32,577 bases of DNA from the NCBI GenBank assembly GCA_964544305.1, contig CAZJAZ010000030.1, positions 1 through 32,577 of the forward strand, in the 5' to 3' direction. Below, in pieces: positions 15,973-23,842 of this stretch (its first letter is position 1; every line of letters starts with the position of its first letter). A model generated the notes under the pieces. That model worked only from the letters and a program-made list of their open reading frames with translations, searched no databases and was not told where the DNA came from. Source of the DNA: JAFDWI01 sp964544305. Its GTDB lineage: Bacteria; Actinomycetota; Acidimicrobiia; Acidimicrobiales; Iamiaceae. The position numbers and the translations under genes were made by a program.

Positions 15973-18510
15973 TTGTTTGAACGATTCACTGATCGAGCCC
16001 GCCGAGTGGTCGTACTGGCGCAAGAAGAAGCGCGCCTGTTGAACCACAATTACATTGGCACCGAACACATCTTGCTTGGCCTCATTCACGAAGGCGAAGG
16101 CTCTGCCGCGAAAGCACTCGAATCGTTAGGTATTTCGCTCGAAGCTGTCCGTAGCCAGGTGGAAGAAATTATTGGGCATGGTGGCACCTCGCCGTCGGGT
16201 CACATCCCGTTCACGCCGCGTGCCAAGAAGGTGCTTGAGCTGTCGCTGCGTGAAGCGCTGCAACTCGGTCACAACTACATCGGTACTGAACACATCCTCC
16301 TTGGTCTGGTGCGCGAAGGCGAAGGGGTTGCGGCACAAGTGCTCGTCAAACTTGGTGCTGATTTGGGCCGGGTACGTCAACAGGTCATTCAGTTACTTTC
16401 TGGTGCAGCCGGCGGCGAAGGTGCCGGCGAAAAAGCGGGTGCGACCGCGGGCGGCAGCGGCCAAGAATCACCGTCTGGTTCGATGGTTCTCGACCAGTTC
16501 GGTCGCAACCTCACCCAACTTGCACGCGACAAGAAACTTGATCCGGTCATTGGTCGTGCTCGTGAAACCGAGCGGGTCATGCAGGTGCTCTCTCGGCGCA
16601 CAAAGAACAACCCGGTGCTCATTGGTGAACCTGGTGTGGGCAAAACCGCCATTGTCGAAGGCCTTGCTCAAGCGATTGCGGTTGACAATGTGCCGGAAAC
16701 GTTGCATGAGAAGCAGCTCTATACGCTTGATTTGGGTGCGCTGGTGGCCGGTTCGCGCTATCGCGGTGACTTTGAAGAGCGTTTGAAAAAGGTGCTCAAA
16801 GAGATCCGCACCCGTGGCGACATCATTTTGTTTATTGACGAACTGCACACGCTTGTGGGCGCCGGTGCGGCAGAGGGCGCGATTGACGCGGCTTCGATCC
16901 TCAAGCCGATGTTGGCACGAGGTGAGCTGCAAACAATCGGTGCGACCACGCTTGATGAGTACCGCAAGCACCTCGAAAAAGATTCGGCGCTCGAACGACG
17001 ATTCCAACCCATCAAGGTTGAAGAACCCTCGGTGGCACACACGATCGAGATCCTCAAAGGTCTGCGTGACCGTTACGAAACCCACCACCGGGTAACGATC
17101 ACCGATCAAGCCCTTGTAGCCGCCGCGAATCTCGCGGACCGGTACATTTCTGACCGCCACCTGCCAGACAAGGCAATCGACTTGATTGACGAGGCAGGAA
17201 GCCGCCTGCGCATCAAACGCATGTCGACCCCACCTGATTACAAAGAGCTTGAGAACTCAATCGCACAGGTGCAACAACAGAAAAAGGAAGCGGTTGAAGC
17301 CCAGCGGTTCGAAGAAGCCTCAAAGCTGCGCGACAAAGAAAAAGAGTTGCTCGCCGAGAAAGAAACCAAAGAGGCTGAGATCAAGTCATCGGGTGTTGAT
17401 CTCTTCGACGAGGTTGACGAAGAGTCCATCGCCGAAGTGCTCTCAATTTGGACGGGCATTCCGGTGTACAAGCTCACCGAAGAAGAAACCGCCAAGTTGT
17501 TGCGCATGGAAGACGAGCTTCACAAGCGAGTCATCGGTCAACAAGATGCCATCAAAGCAGTATCCCAGGCGATCCGTCGAACACGCGCGGGGCTCAAAGA
17601 CCCCAAGCGCCCATCGGGTTCGTTCATTTTCCTTGGCCCATCTGGTGTCGGAAAAACCGAGCTTGCCAAAACATTGTCAGAGTTTCTCTTTGGCGATGAA
17701 GACAGCCTGATTCAGCTTGACATGTCGGAGTACATGGAAAAGCACACGGTTTCTCGTCTTGTCGGTTCACCTCCTGGGTATGTTGGCTATGACGAGGGTG
17801 GCCAGCTCACCGAAGCGGTTCGGCGGAAACCCTTTAGTGTCGTGTTGTTCGATGAGATCGAAAAAGCACACCCGGACGTGTTCAACACGCTGCTCCAGAT
17901 TCTTGAAGAAGGACGCTTGACCGATTCGCAAGGTCGCACCGTCGACTTCCGCAACACGGTGTTGATCATGACGTCGAACTTGGGCACAAAAGATCTGCGC
18001 AAGTCGAACATTGGGTTCACGCAGTCCGACGAAGCGGTCAGCTATGAGCGCATGAAAGAAAAAGCGCACGAAGCGCTCAAAGATCACTTCCGCCCCGAGT
18101 TCTTGAACCGTGTTGATGAGACGGTCGTGTTCCACGAGTTGTCCAAGCCAGAGGTCACCTCGATTGTTGACCTCATGATTAAGCGTTTGGTCGGCCAGCT
18201 CGAGGCACAAGGTATTGGTCTGGAAATCACCGAAGCGGCCAAGTTGCATTTGGCTGACAAAGGCTACGACCCGCAGTTGGGGGCACGTCCGCTGCGTCGC
18301 GCGATTCAACGCCTTGTCGAAGATCCACTGTCTGAACGCCTTTTGTGGAAGCAGTTCCGTGCGGGTGAGACCGTCACCGTTGATGTCGAAGACGACCCGG
18401 AGTCGTCGTCTGGCGAGAAGATGGTGACGTTCCATTCGGTCGAAGGGTTCGAGCCTCCTCCCGTTGAAGAACTTGCGGGGGCGGGTGGAGCGCCAAGCAG
18501 CGACTCGTGA
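15973..18510 (+). CDS. clpC: ATP-dependent Clp protease ATP-binding subunit ClpC
   Basis: An 845-residue Hsp100 unfoldase that delivers substrates to ClpP. The start is the TTG at 15973: it is preceded by GGGGAGG (15958-15964) and yields the invariant opening MFERFTDRARRVVVLAQEEA. Domains are a double Clp N repeat (1-145), a Gly-rich linker, AAA-1 with Walker A GEPGVGKT (218-225) and Walker B ILFIDELH, a UVR/M-type coiled coil (QQQKKEAVEAQRFEEASKLR), AAA-2 with Walker A GPSGVGKT (555-562) and VVLFDEIEKAHPDV, and a C-terminal D2-small domain. The full length and motifs indicate a functional protein. It has a 76-bp intergenic space shared with the divergent polyprenyl synthase; no confident operator was found. 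A lipoprotein gene follows after 16 bp. Confidence 0.97.
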   Translation: MFERFTDRARRVVVLAQEEARLLNHNYIGTEHILLGLIHEGEGSAAKALESLGISLEAVRSQVEEIIGHGGTSPSGHIPFTPRAKKVLELSLREALQLGHNYIGTEHILLGLVREGEGVAAQVLVKLGADLGRVRQQVIQLLSGAAGGEGAGEKAGATAGGSGQESPSGSMVLDQFGRNLTQLARDKKLDPVIGRARETERVMQVLSRRTKNNPVLIGEPGVGKTAIVEGLAQAIAVDNVPETLHEKQLYTLDLGALVAGSRYRGDFEERLKKVLKEIRTRGDIILFIDELHTLVGAGAAEGAIDAASILKPMLARGELQTIGATTLDEYRKHLEKDSALERRFQPIKVEEPSVAHTIEILKGLRDRYETHHRVTITDQALVAAANLADRYISDRHLPDKAIDLIDEAGSRLRIKRMSTPPDYKELENSIAQVQQQKKEAVEAQRFEEASKLRDKEKELLAEKETKEAEIKSSGVDLFDEVDEESIAEVLSIWTGIPVYKLTEEETAKLLRMEDELHKRVIGQQDAIKAVSQAIRRTRAGLKDPKRPSGSFIFLGPSGVGKTELAKTLSEFLFGDEDSLIQLDMSEYMEKHTVSRLVGSPPGYVGYDEGGQLTEAVRRKPFSVVLFDEIEKAHPDVFNTLLQILEEGRLTDSQGRTVDFRNTVLIMTSNLGTKDLRKSNIGFTQSDEAVSYERMKEKAHEALKDHFRPEFLNRVDETVVFHELSKPEVTSIVDLMIKRLVGQLEAQGIGLEITEAAKLHLADKGYDPQLGARPLRRAIQRLVEDPLSERLLWKQFRAGETVTVDVEDDPESSSGEKMVTFHSVEGFEPPPVEELAGAGGAPSSDS

Positions 18511-18526
18511 TCTGAACGGATCTTCG

Positions 18527-19375
18527 GTGACCAAACGCGCACCTGCGCGCTGGCGCGCCATATTCATGATTGCCCTGGTCGCGGTTCTCAGCGCGGGTTG
18601 CCAAACGAAAGCGTATGTGCGCATCAGTGTCGAACCGGACGGGTCCGGTTCGGTTGTCGTCGACGTGTACTTGGATGCGAGTGCTGCAAAACAGGTCGGT
18701 GATCTGTCTCAGATCCTCGCTGTTGACGATTTGAAGAAAGCAGGGTGGGCGGTCGTTGGCCCGGCCGCACCCAAGCTCGTAGCGGCAAGTCTTTCCGACA
18801 AGAAAGGGTCAGCCCCGGGCCCAGCTGACGCAACGCTGCAAGTGCATCTCTCGCATACGTTTTCCAACATCGCCGAGGCAAACGCGTTGCTCGCAAGCCT
18901 CAATGGGCCAGATGGGCCGTACAAAAACGTGAAGTTGACGCAGTCGGCCTCACTGTTTTCTCGCAAGCTTCACGTCACCGGCACCGTCGATCTCTCGAAA
19001 GGCCTTGACGCTTTTGGGGACAAGGAGTTGACCGCAAGCCTCGGCGAACCATTGAGCAGCGTGGTCGCCAAATCTGGAGGCACGGTTCCCAAAGGCGAAG
19101 AATTGACGGTGGCATTGCAGATACGCCCCCGTGCTGGACAATCGTGGAGCGGCGACAAAGGCAACGCGGGGGTCACACCCGAATTGGTGTCCGCCCAAAC
19201 TTCGTTGGGCGCGGGTCCGCAACACATCGATGTGACCTCGTCATCTACTCGGTGGGGCTCGGTGATTGTGGTTGGTGCCGCCGCGTTGGCCGCGTGTGTG
19301 GTCGCGTACTTGCTTGTTACTGCATCAGCGCGGCGGGAGCGTCGCTACCAGGGTCGCCATGCACGTCGCCGGTAA
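18527..19375 (+). CDS. LppM-like lipoprotein with C-terminal membrane helix
   Basis: A 282-residue protein. The GTG at 18527, with GGA six bases before it, is preferred over an ATG inside clpC. A basic N-region and hydrophobic stretch end in the lipobox LSAGC (Cys25). The first mature strands (AYVRISVEPDGSGSVVVDVYLD) and the later paired beta segments resemble the mycobacterial LppM domain. A second membrane helix (about 243-265, WGSVIVVGAAALAACVVAYLL) precedes an Arg-rich cytoplasmic tail, so the protein would be held at both ends. LppM in mycobacteria affects envelope glycolipids and phagocytosis; a matching role here is only an inference. It follows clpC by 16 bp and may be co-transcribed. 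Confidence 0.8.
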   Translation: MTKRAPARWRAIFMIALVAVLSAGCQTKAYVRISVEPDGSGSVVVDVYLDASAAKQVGDLSQILAVDDLKKAGWAVVGPAAPKLVAASLSDKKGSAPGPADATLQVHLSHTFSNIAEANALLASLNGPDGPYKNVKLTQSASLFSRKLHVTGTVDLSKGLDAFGDKELTASLGEPLSSVVAKSGGTVPKGEELTVALQIRPRAGQSWSGDKGNAGVTPELVSAQTSLGAGPQHIDVTSSSTRWGSVIVVGAAALAACVVAYLLVTASARRERRYQGRHARRR

Positions 19376-19392
19376 CGCTTCTGTTATCGAAT

Positions 19393-20358
19393 TCAGTTCG
19401 GGTACTGGCCACCGATAGAAAAATTCTCGGCAGAGCTCGGCAAATTTGCGCAGATCTTGTTGAGTGGATGGCCCACTGTTCCCGTGATGAGACCCTGGTG
19501 GATCGTGGTTGGCGGGGTACTTCCACTCGACAAGGCGTTGGCTCCGCCATCAATATGCAACTCTTGTTCAAGGGGAAGGGTGACGGTTTGACCAGGCGGA
19601 GTGATGGTGAACCCACCAAACGACGCACCTGAGCCGACAAACACGGTTTGTGTTCCACCCCAGCCCAACCACGCTTCTCCGGTTCCCCCAGGGATTGTCG
19701 TGTTTGATACGTACACGACTCCCTGTGAGGCGTACTCATATTGGGAGTGGTTCACGATTTTCATCGTGCCGTTGAGATACCACTTTCCAGGCGCAATATT
19801 TTGCGCCGTGACCGTCGCGGTGAAAGTGATCGTCCCAACGGGACCGGTAGGGCACATGCCGTATTGGTCGCTTGAACCGTTGAGCGTCGTCGTGGTTGCG
19901 GGATTGTTCGAACTTGGTGGGCCATCCTGCCCCGTCAAGGTTGAGGGTGTGGTTGTTGCTGGTCCATGACCCTGGTTCGGTGGGTTTGGCAACCCTTGTG
20001 CGTTGGGCCGTTTCGCGGAGGTGCCGCTACTTTCAACGGTTGTAGTGCCGTGTGGGGTTGGCACAGGTGAGGATGTTGTGGTCGCTAGGCGAGTCGACCG
20101 TGTCACCTTGGCGTTGTGAGAAGGCGAGTTCGACACGTGGCTTTGCTGGCCGTCTGGCACCCCCGCGACGTGGACCTGGGCTCCTTGGTTGTTACTACTT
20201 TGTGCAGCAAGTGAAGCACTCGTGAGCACAACGAGTATCACGAGGGCGCTTCCGACAATTCCGGCACGCCGACGGCGCTTCAGGCGGGTTGCACGTGTGG
20301 CCGATCGAGTTGCGATGTCGTCGCTTAGTGGGGGTGGGGTCCCAAACGGTTCGCTCAT
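19393..20358 (-). CDS. Single-pass membrane protein, probable partner/anti-sigma of the ECF sigma factor
   Basis: A 321-residue protein whose start overlaps the sigma-factor stop as ATGA, with AGGAG upstream of it. A short Arg/Lys-rich cytoplasmic part (1-33) lacks the zinc anti-sigma HxxxCxxC motif. One membrane helix (about 34-52) is followed by a long Ser/Thr/Pro/Asn linker (55-165) and a C-terminal beta-rich extracellular domain (about 170-321) containing TITFTATVTAQNIAPGKWYLNG and two Cys residues. The gene position is where anti-sigma factors usually lie, so the tiny N-terminal part may hold the sigma factor while the outer domain senses the surface. This is inference; it could be a sigma-controlled surface protein. 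Confidence 0.82.
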   Translation of the reverse strand: MSEPFGTPPPLSDDIATRSATRATRLKRRRRAGIVGSALVILVVLTSASLAAQSSNNQGAQVHVAGVPDGQQSHVSNSPSHNAKVTRSTRLATTTSSPVPTPHGTTTVESSGTSAKRPNAQGLPNPPNQGHGPATTTPSTLTGQDGPPSSNNPATTTTLNGSSDQYGMCPTGPVGTITFTATVTAQNIAPGKWYLNGTMKIVNHSQYEYASQGVVYVSNTTIPGGTGEAWLGWGGTQTVFVGSGASFGGFTITPPGQTVTLPLEQELHIDGGANALSSGSTPPTTIHQGLITGTVGHPLNKICANLPSSAENFSIGGQYPN

Positions 20359-20966
20359 GACCTGGTCTCCTGACTCATAACCGCGTCAATAGGACTGATT
20401 CTCGTGCGAGATGGTTTAGGTGTGTTCAGTACCGTGCGTAGCCGGGAAAGTCCGCGTTGCTTGTGTGTTTGAACGGACGATGCAGAACACTCCAACAGTT
20501 CGCCGATTTCTGCTTCGGTAAATCCTGAAAGAAATGCGAGGCTCAAGACTTGACGTTGGCGCTTGGGTAATTGTGCAAGGGCCCGTGCAAGATCAATCCG
20601 TTGCTCGACATTCACTTGCTCACCATTGTCCACTCGGGCAACGGCAGCAAAGAGATCCGGTCTATCCGATTCGTTGCCGAGGAGCGGCAGGTTGCGCCAA
20701 GCTTTGCGTTGCCGGTCGATTGCGAGCCGGGTGGCAACGGTTGTCACCCATGCATCGACGGGATGCTGAAGCCGTTTCCAACGGATTGCCGCGCGAGCAA
20801 GTGTTTCGGCTGCGATATCTTCGGCGTCCTCGGCAACTCCAAGAATGCGGTAGGCGCGCACATGAGCGAGTCGAATAAGCCGCCAAAATGCAAGGTCATA
20901 GTCTTCGACCTCGACGTCGACGTGTGCGATGCCCGCCTGTTTGTCTGCCCATTCCGCAGGATGCAT
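20355..20966 (-). CDS. ECF-family RNA polymerase sigma factor
   Basis: A 203-residue sigma-70 family protein with region 2 (AFWRLIRLAHVRAYRILGVAEDAEDIAAETLARAA then VDAWVTTVATRLAIDRQR) and region 4 (LAQLPKRQRQVLSLAFLSGFTEAEIGELLECSASSVQTHKQRGLSRLR), and no region 1.1 or 3. The ATG at 20966 is chosen because GAGGTG lies four bases upstream; a GTG at 21002 has a badly spaced site. It would redirect polymerase to envelope or stress promoters. It is translationally coupled to the membrane protein at 19393-20358. A GGAAC-N17-CGTG element upstream might be its own promoter. Confidence 0.93.
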   Translation of the reverse strand: MHPAEWADKQAGIAHVDVEVEDYDLAFWRLIRLAHVRAYRILGVAEDAEDIAAETLARAAIRWKRLQHPVDAWVTTVATRLAIDRQRKAWRNLPLLGNESDRPDLFAAVARVDNGEQVNVEQRIDLARALAQLPKRQRQVLSLAFLSGFTEAEIGELLECSASSVQTHKQRGLSRLRTVLNTPKPSRTRISPIDAVMSQETRS

Positions 20967-21107
20967 TTTCACCTCGATCGTCTCGGCACGCTCGATACTC
21001 ACACCTTATTCACGCATGAGCCGCCTCGAATCACGACACGTGCTCGGAAAAAATGCCGTGGCGACATTGCTGTGAATCGGAGGAGCTGATCGTTCGAAGT
21101 TGTGTGG

Positions 21108-21133
21108 CACGTCGCGTAGCATGCCGAGGTTCC
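21108..21133 (-). promoter_or_regulatory. Possible ECF-type promoter upstream of the sigma gene
   Basis: On the minus strand GGAAC is followed after 17 bases by CGTG, close to the GGAAC/CGTC pattern used by many ECF sigma factors. It points towards the sigma gene, about 140 bp upstream of its start. The match is short and could be chance. The rest of 20967-21180 shows no gene. Confidence 0.3.
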
Positions 21134-21180
21134 TCACCTGAGCAAATGTCCGAGCTCTTCAATGATCGGTTGCTAACCAG

Positions 21181-22434
21181 ATGACCACGTCAAAACGTGT
21201 TTCCTTCCTTTCTTTCCCAGCATTGCTGGCCATCGCATTTTTTGTTGCGTCTTGTGGGAGTTCGTCGGACACAACGCAAGCAAAATCGACCGTCACGACA
21301 CCTACGCCGACCACGGTGAAACCAGCGTGTCGTTCATCGGTTCCATACACGTCGGGTGAAGGAAACTATGACACGTACCGGATTCCCGCGGTGGTGCAAA
21401 CCGATCGGGGAACGGTGCTCGCGTTCGCGGAAGGACGTCGCAATAGTGCTGCCGATCATGGAGCCATTGACACGCTTGTGCGCCGCTCAACTGACGGCGG
21501 ATGCACATGGAGCAAAGCAGCGGTTGTGACGTCACAAGCAGGAATGAATCGGAATAATCCTGCGGTGGTCTTTGACCCAACAACCAAGGCGGTGATCGTG
21601 CTCACCTTAGTGCGACCCGATGACGTCACCGAGTTGCAGATTCGCAACGGCACGCTTCCGCCAGCCAAGCGTATGCGTGTGTTCCAACAGATCAGCGCCA
21701 ACGACGGAAAGACGTTTAGCGAACCCGTTGAGATCACAAAGCAGATCACCAAAGCAAACTGGCGTTGGAATGTGGTTGGCCCAGGCCATGGGATTGTTTT
21801 GGCTCATGGAAAACATGCGGGACGAATCGTTTTTGGCGCGAATCATTCGGTAGCGCCGCCAGCGGGTTCGACTGTGAATCCGATGGCAGATTCGCTCCTC
21901 GCGGCACACTCGGTTTATAGCGACGATCACGGTAAGACCTGGCACATTGGTTTCGTTCAAGACAACGCCGACGGGGTCGTCAACGGCAACGAAACAACTG
22001 CGGCCGAACTCCCTGACGGCAAAGTGTATTTCAGTACCCGCAATCAGAACGGTTCGGCCACCTCACATCGCGCCGATGCGCTCTCCATTGATGGAGGCCG
22101 CAGCCTTGTCTCGGCTTTTGCACCCCAAGCGTCGCTTGCACAAGTGCCCGTGATCGAAGCAAGCCTGTTGCAACTTCGTGGAGGTGCGACCAAGCCATTG
22201 ATATTGTCCGCCCCGTCTGATCCAAACAGCCGCAAAGCAATGACGCTTTTTGCAAGTACCGACAGTGGCAAGACGTGGAGCGTGGCAAAGAAAATCTCGG
22301 ATGCTCCTGCGGGTTATTCAGACCTTGTTCAGCTTGATGAGGCGACCGTCGGACTGTTGTATGAGACCGGCACAAAGTCAGAAAACGAAACGATCACATT
22401 TTTGCGAGTGCCGGTTGCCGAACTGATCAACTGA
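21181..22434 (+). CDS. Sialidase (exo-alpha-sialidase, GH33-like) lipoprotein
   Basis: A 417-residue surface lipoprotein with lipobox FVASC (Cys25), a short Ser/Thr/Pro linker, then a six-bladed beta-propeller. The YRIP motif (66-69) supplies the first Arg. Four Asp-box-like repeats are seen: STDGGCTW (103-110), SANDGKTF (172-179), SDDHGKTW (247-254) and STDSGKTW (359-366). Residues expected in bacterial sialidases are all in place by spacing: Arg67, Asp92, Glu271, Arg287, Arg351, Tyr379 and Glu395 (compare, from memory, the Micromonospora enzyme). It should release terminal sialic acids from glycans outside the cell. No sialic-acid transporter or catabolic genes are nearby, so use of the released sugar is unknown. 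It is a single-gene unit, divergent from the sigma gene. Confidence 0.92.
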   Translation: MTTSKRVSFLSFPALLAIAFFVASCGSSSDTTQAKSTVTTPTPTTVKPACRSSVPYTSGEGNYDTYRIPAVVQTDRGTVLAFAEGRRNSAADHGAIDTLVRRSTDGGCTWSKAAVVTSQAGMNRNNPAVVFDPTTKAVIVLTLVRPDDVTELQIRNGTLPPAKRMRVFQQISANDGKTFSEPVEITKQITKANWRWNVVGPGHGIVLAHGKHAGRIVFGANHSVAPPAGSTVNPMADSLLAAHSVYSDDHGKTWHIGFVQDNADGVVNGNETTAAELPDGKVYFSTRNQNGSATSHRADALSIDGGRSLVSAFAPQASLAQVPVIEASLLQLRGGATKPLILSAPSDPNSRKAMTLFASTDSGKTWSVAKKISDAPAGYSDLVQLDEATVGLLYETGTKSENETITFLRVPVAELIN

Positions 22435-22485
22435 TCAACGTCACCGACACTCTCGAGCGACTTTGTACCTGCCGGGGACGAGCCG

Positions 22486-23646
22486 TCACATGTGCACGTG
22501 AGCGACGAAACGAAGTTCAATCGATTGACGGATGAGCGGTTGGCGTGAGGCTTTTGCGTGACGGATCCATTCGTCGGCTGCAGTTCCAACAATCGCGTCG
22601 GCCTGGTTGCGTGCGTTCGCAATGACTGCTTGCATTGCAGACGTGGCTTCGCTGAGCGCGGGCGTTGTCGGTGCGACGGTCGATTGGCTTGGGGCATCGT
22701 TGAGCGCAGCTACGAACCCGTCAAGGTCATGGCTGGCGGCATAGGTTTCGGCTTTTTCTATCGCGGAAACGCACGCTTGGGCTTCAACTTCACCAGGTAG
22801 CACACCTGCGCCGTGGGGAGTGCTTAACGTATTGAATACGTACGCGTGGGTCGAGGCCAACTCGGAGGTGAAATACCACTCTTGGCGCGGGTCGTACAGA
22901 AATGTCCAAATGTCATTGATTGCCATGTCGCCGTTCCGATCCAGAAACGACCCGGTTGGGAGTCCAAGGCGCAGTTGGTGACGTTGTCGATCAATAGAGC
23001 GCCCGTCGGCCAGTACGAGTGGCTGGGTGATTTGTTGGAGGGGTATCCAACAGTTCAACAACATCAGGTTCGCATCATGATTCTGCCCATTTGGTGAGTC
23101 GTGTCGGAAGAGGCTTGGTGCATTGCCGTCCATGATCTGTGCGAGCGGCGTTCCGTACACGTCTTGGTCGGCGTGCACCGACGTTGCGGCTTGATGTCCG
23201 TTCATACCTTTCGAGCGTTGCTGACCAGTCGAGAGTCGGTTGGGGCCGCTTGTGCGCATGATGAGGCCCTCATCGGCGATGTAACGCACATGCAAGGATG
23301 CACCGCTTCTTGTTTCGAGTACGGCGTCGCTGAGGGCACGACGAATGGCAGCAGCATCGTTATCGTGAATCGAACCTTGTCGATGGACTTGATGCAATGT
23401 GGCTTGCAACGCAGTCAACGGTGAGAGGTCGACTATGTCAAAGCCTTCGTCGATGAGTGAGACCGTTGTTGTGCTTTGCGCCAGATCGACGGCTTGGCAC
23501 CAGTGTTGGTCAATCCGGGAATCCCCGTACGGCGTTGTGTTTCGCGGCCCTGCTCGCAACAGCCCCGGGTTTTTTGGATCGGCAATTGCCAATGATGGAG
23601 GCAAGAACCCGAGCTCAACCTCGTAGCTGGTGACGTCAGCCCCCAT
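22486..23646 (-). CDS. CmcJ/NvfI-like (AsaB family) oxidoreductase
   Basis: A 386-residue cytosolic protein. The central part resembles the CmcJ/NvfI/AsaB group, proposed non-haem iron oxygenases found in cephamycin, fungal and aflatoxin-like pathways. Visible features are a His-x-Asp (SVHAD, His158/Asp160), LLNCWIPLQQITQPLVLADGRS (family N-x-W-x-P...PL...D-x-R-S), the FLYDPRQEWYFTSEL strand, and a late His278 in STPHG that could complete an Fe-binding triad. The N-terminal 120 residues and the C-terminal 100 residues show no domain I know. No biosynthetic cluster surrounds it, and the substrate is unknown. The stop is 51 bp from the convergent sialidase stop; its start is 20 bp from an assembly gap that may hide the promoter. 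Confidence 0.68.
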   Translation of the reverse strand: MGADVTSYEVELGFLPPSLAIADPKNPGLLRAGPRNTTPYGDSRIDQHWCQAVDLAQSTTTVSLIDEGFDIVDLSPLTALQATLHQVHRQGSIHDNDAAAIRRALSDAVLETRSGASLHVRYIADEGLIMRTSGPNRLSTGQQRSKGMNGHQAATSVHADQDVYGTPLAQIMDGNAPSLFRHDSPNGQNHDANLMLLNCWIPLQQITQPLVLADGRSIDRQRHQLRLGLPTGSFLDRNGDMAINDIWTFLYDPRQEWYFTSELASTHAYVFNTLSTPHGAGVLPGEVEAQACVSAIEKAETYAASHDLDGFVAALNDAPSQSTVAPTTPALSEATSAMQAVIANARNQADAIVGTAADEWIRHAKASRQPLIRQSIELRFVAHVHM

Positions 23647-23666
23647 GTGCTGAGCCTACTAAAGCG

Positions 23667-23766
23667 NNNNNNNNNNNNNNNNNNNNNNNNNNNNNNNNNN
23701 NNNNNNNNNNNNNNNNNNNNNNNNNNNNNNNNNNNNNNNNNNNNNNNNNNNNNNNNNNNNNNNNNN
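23667..23766. other. Assembly gap (100 N) without duplicated flanks
   Basis: Exactly 100 Ns between the CmcJ-like gene and the acyl-CoA dehydrogenase gene. Unlike the first gap, the visible flanks do not repeat each other, so real sequence of unknown length may be missing. It falls in the divergent promoter region of the two genes. The 76 bases right of the gap hold only the dehydrogenase leader and its Shine-Dalgarno. Confidence 0.9.
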
Positions 23767-23842
23767 GGTGGGGGCGAGTCCGGCACGTTCAGCCAGATAC
23801 CGTGGGGGGCACGCGTCCATCAATCAAGGGGATAGGAACGTT

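Noticed and set aside
22425..22442. Tandem CTGATCAA repeat at the sialidase stop
   Set aside because: Only two short units, partly coding; no stem-loop or T run, so not called as a terminator or repeat element.
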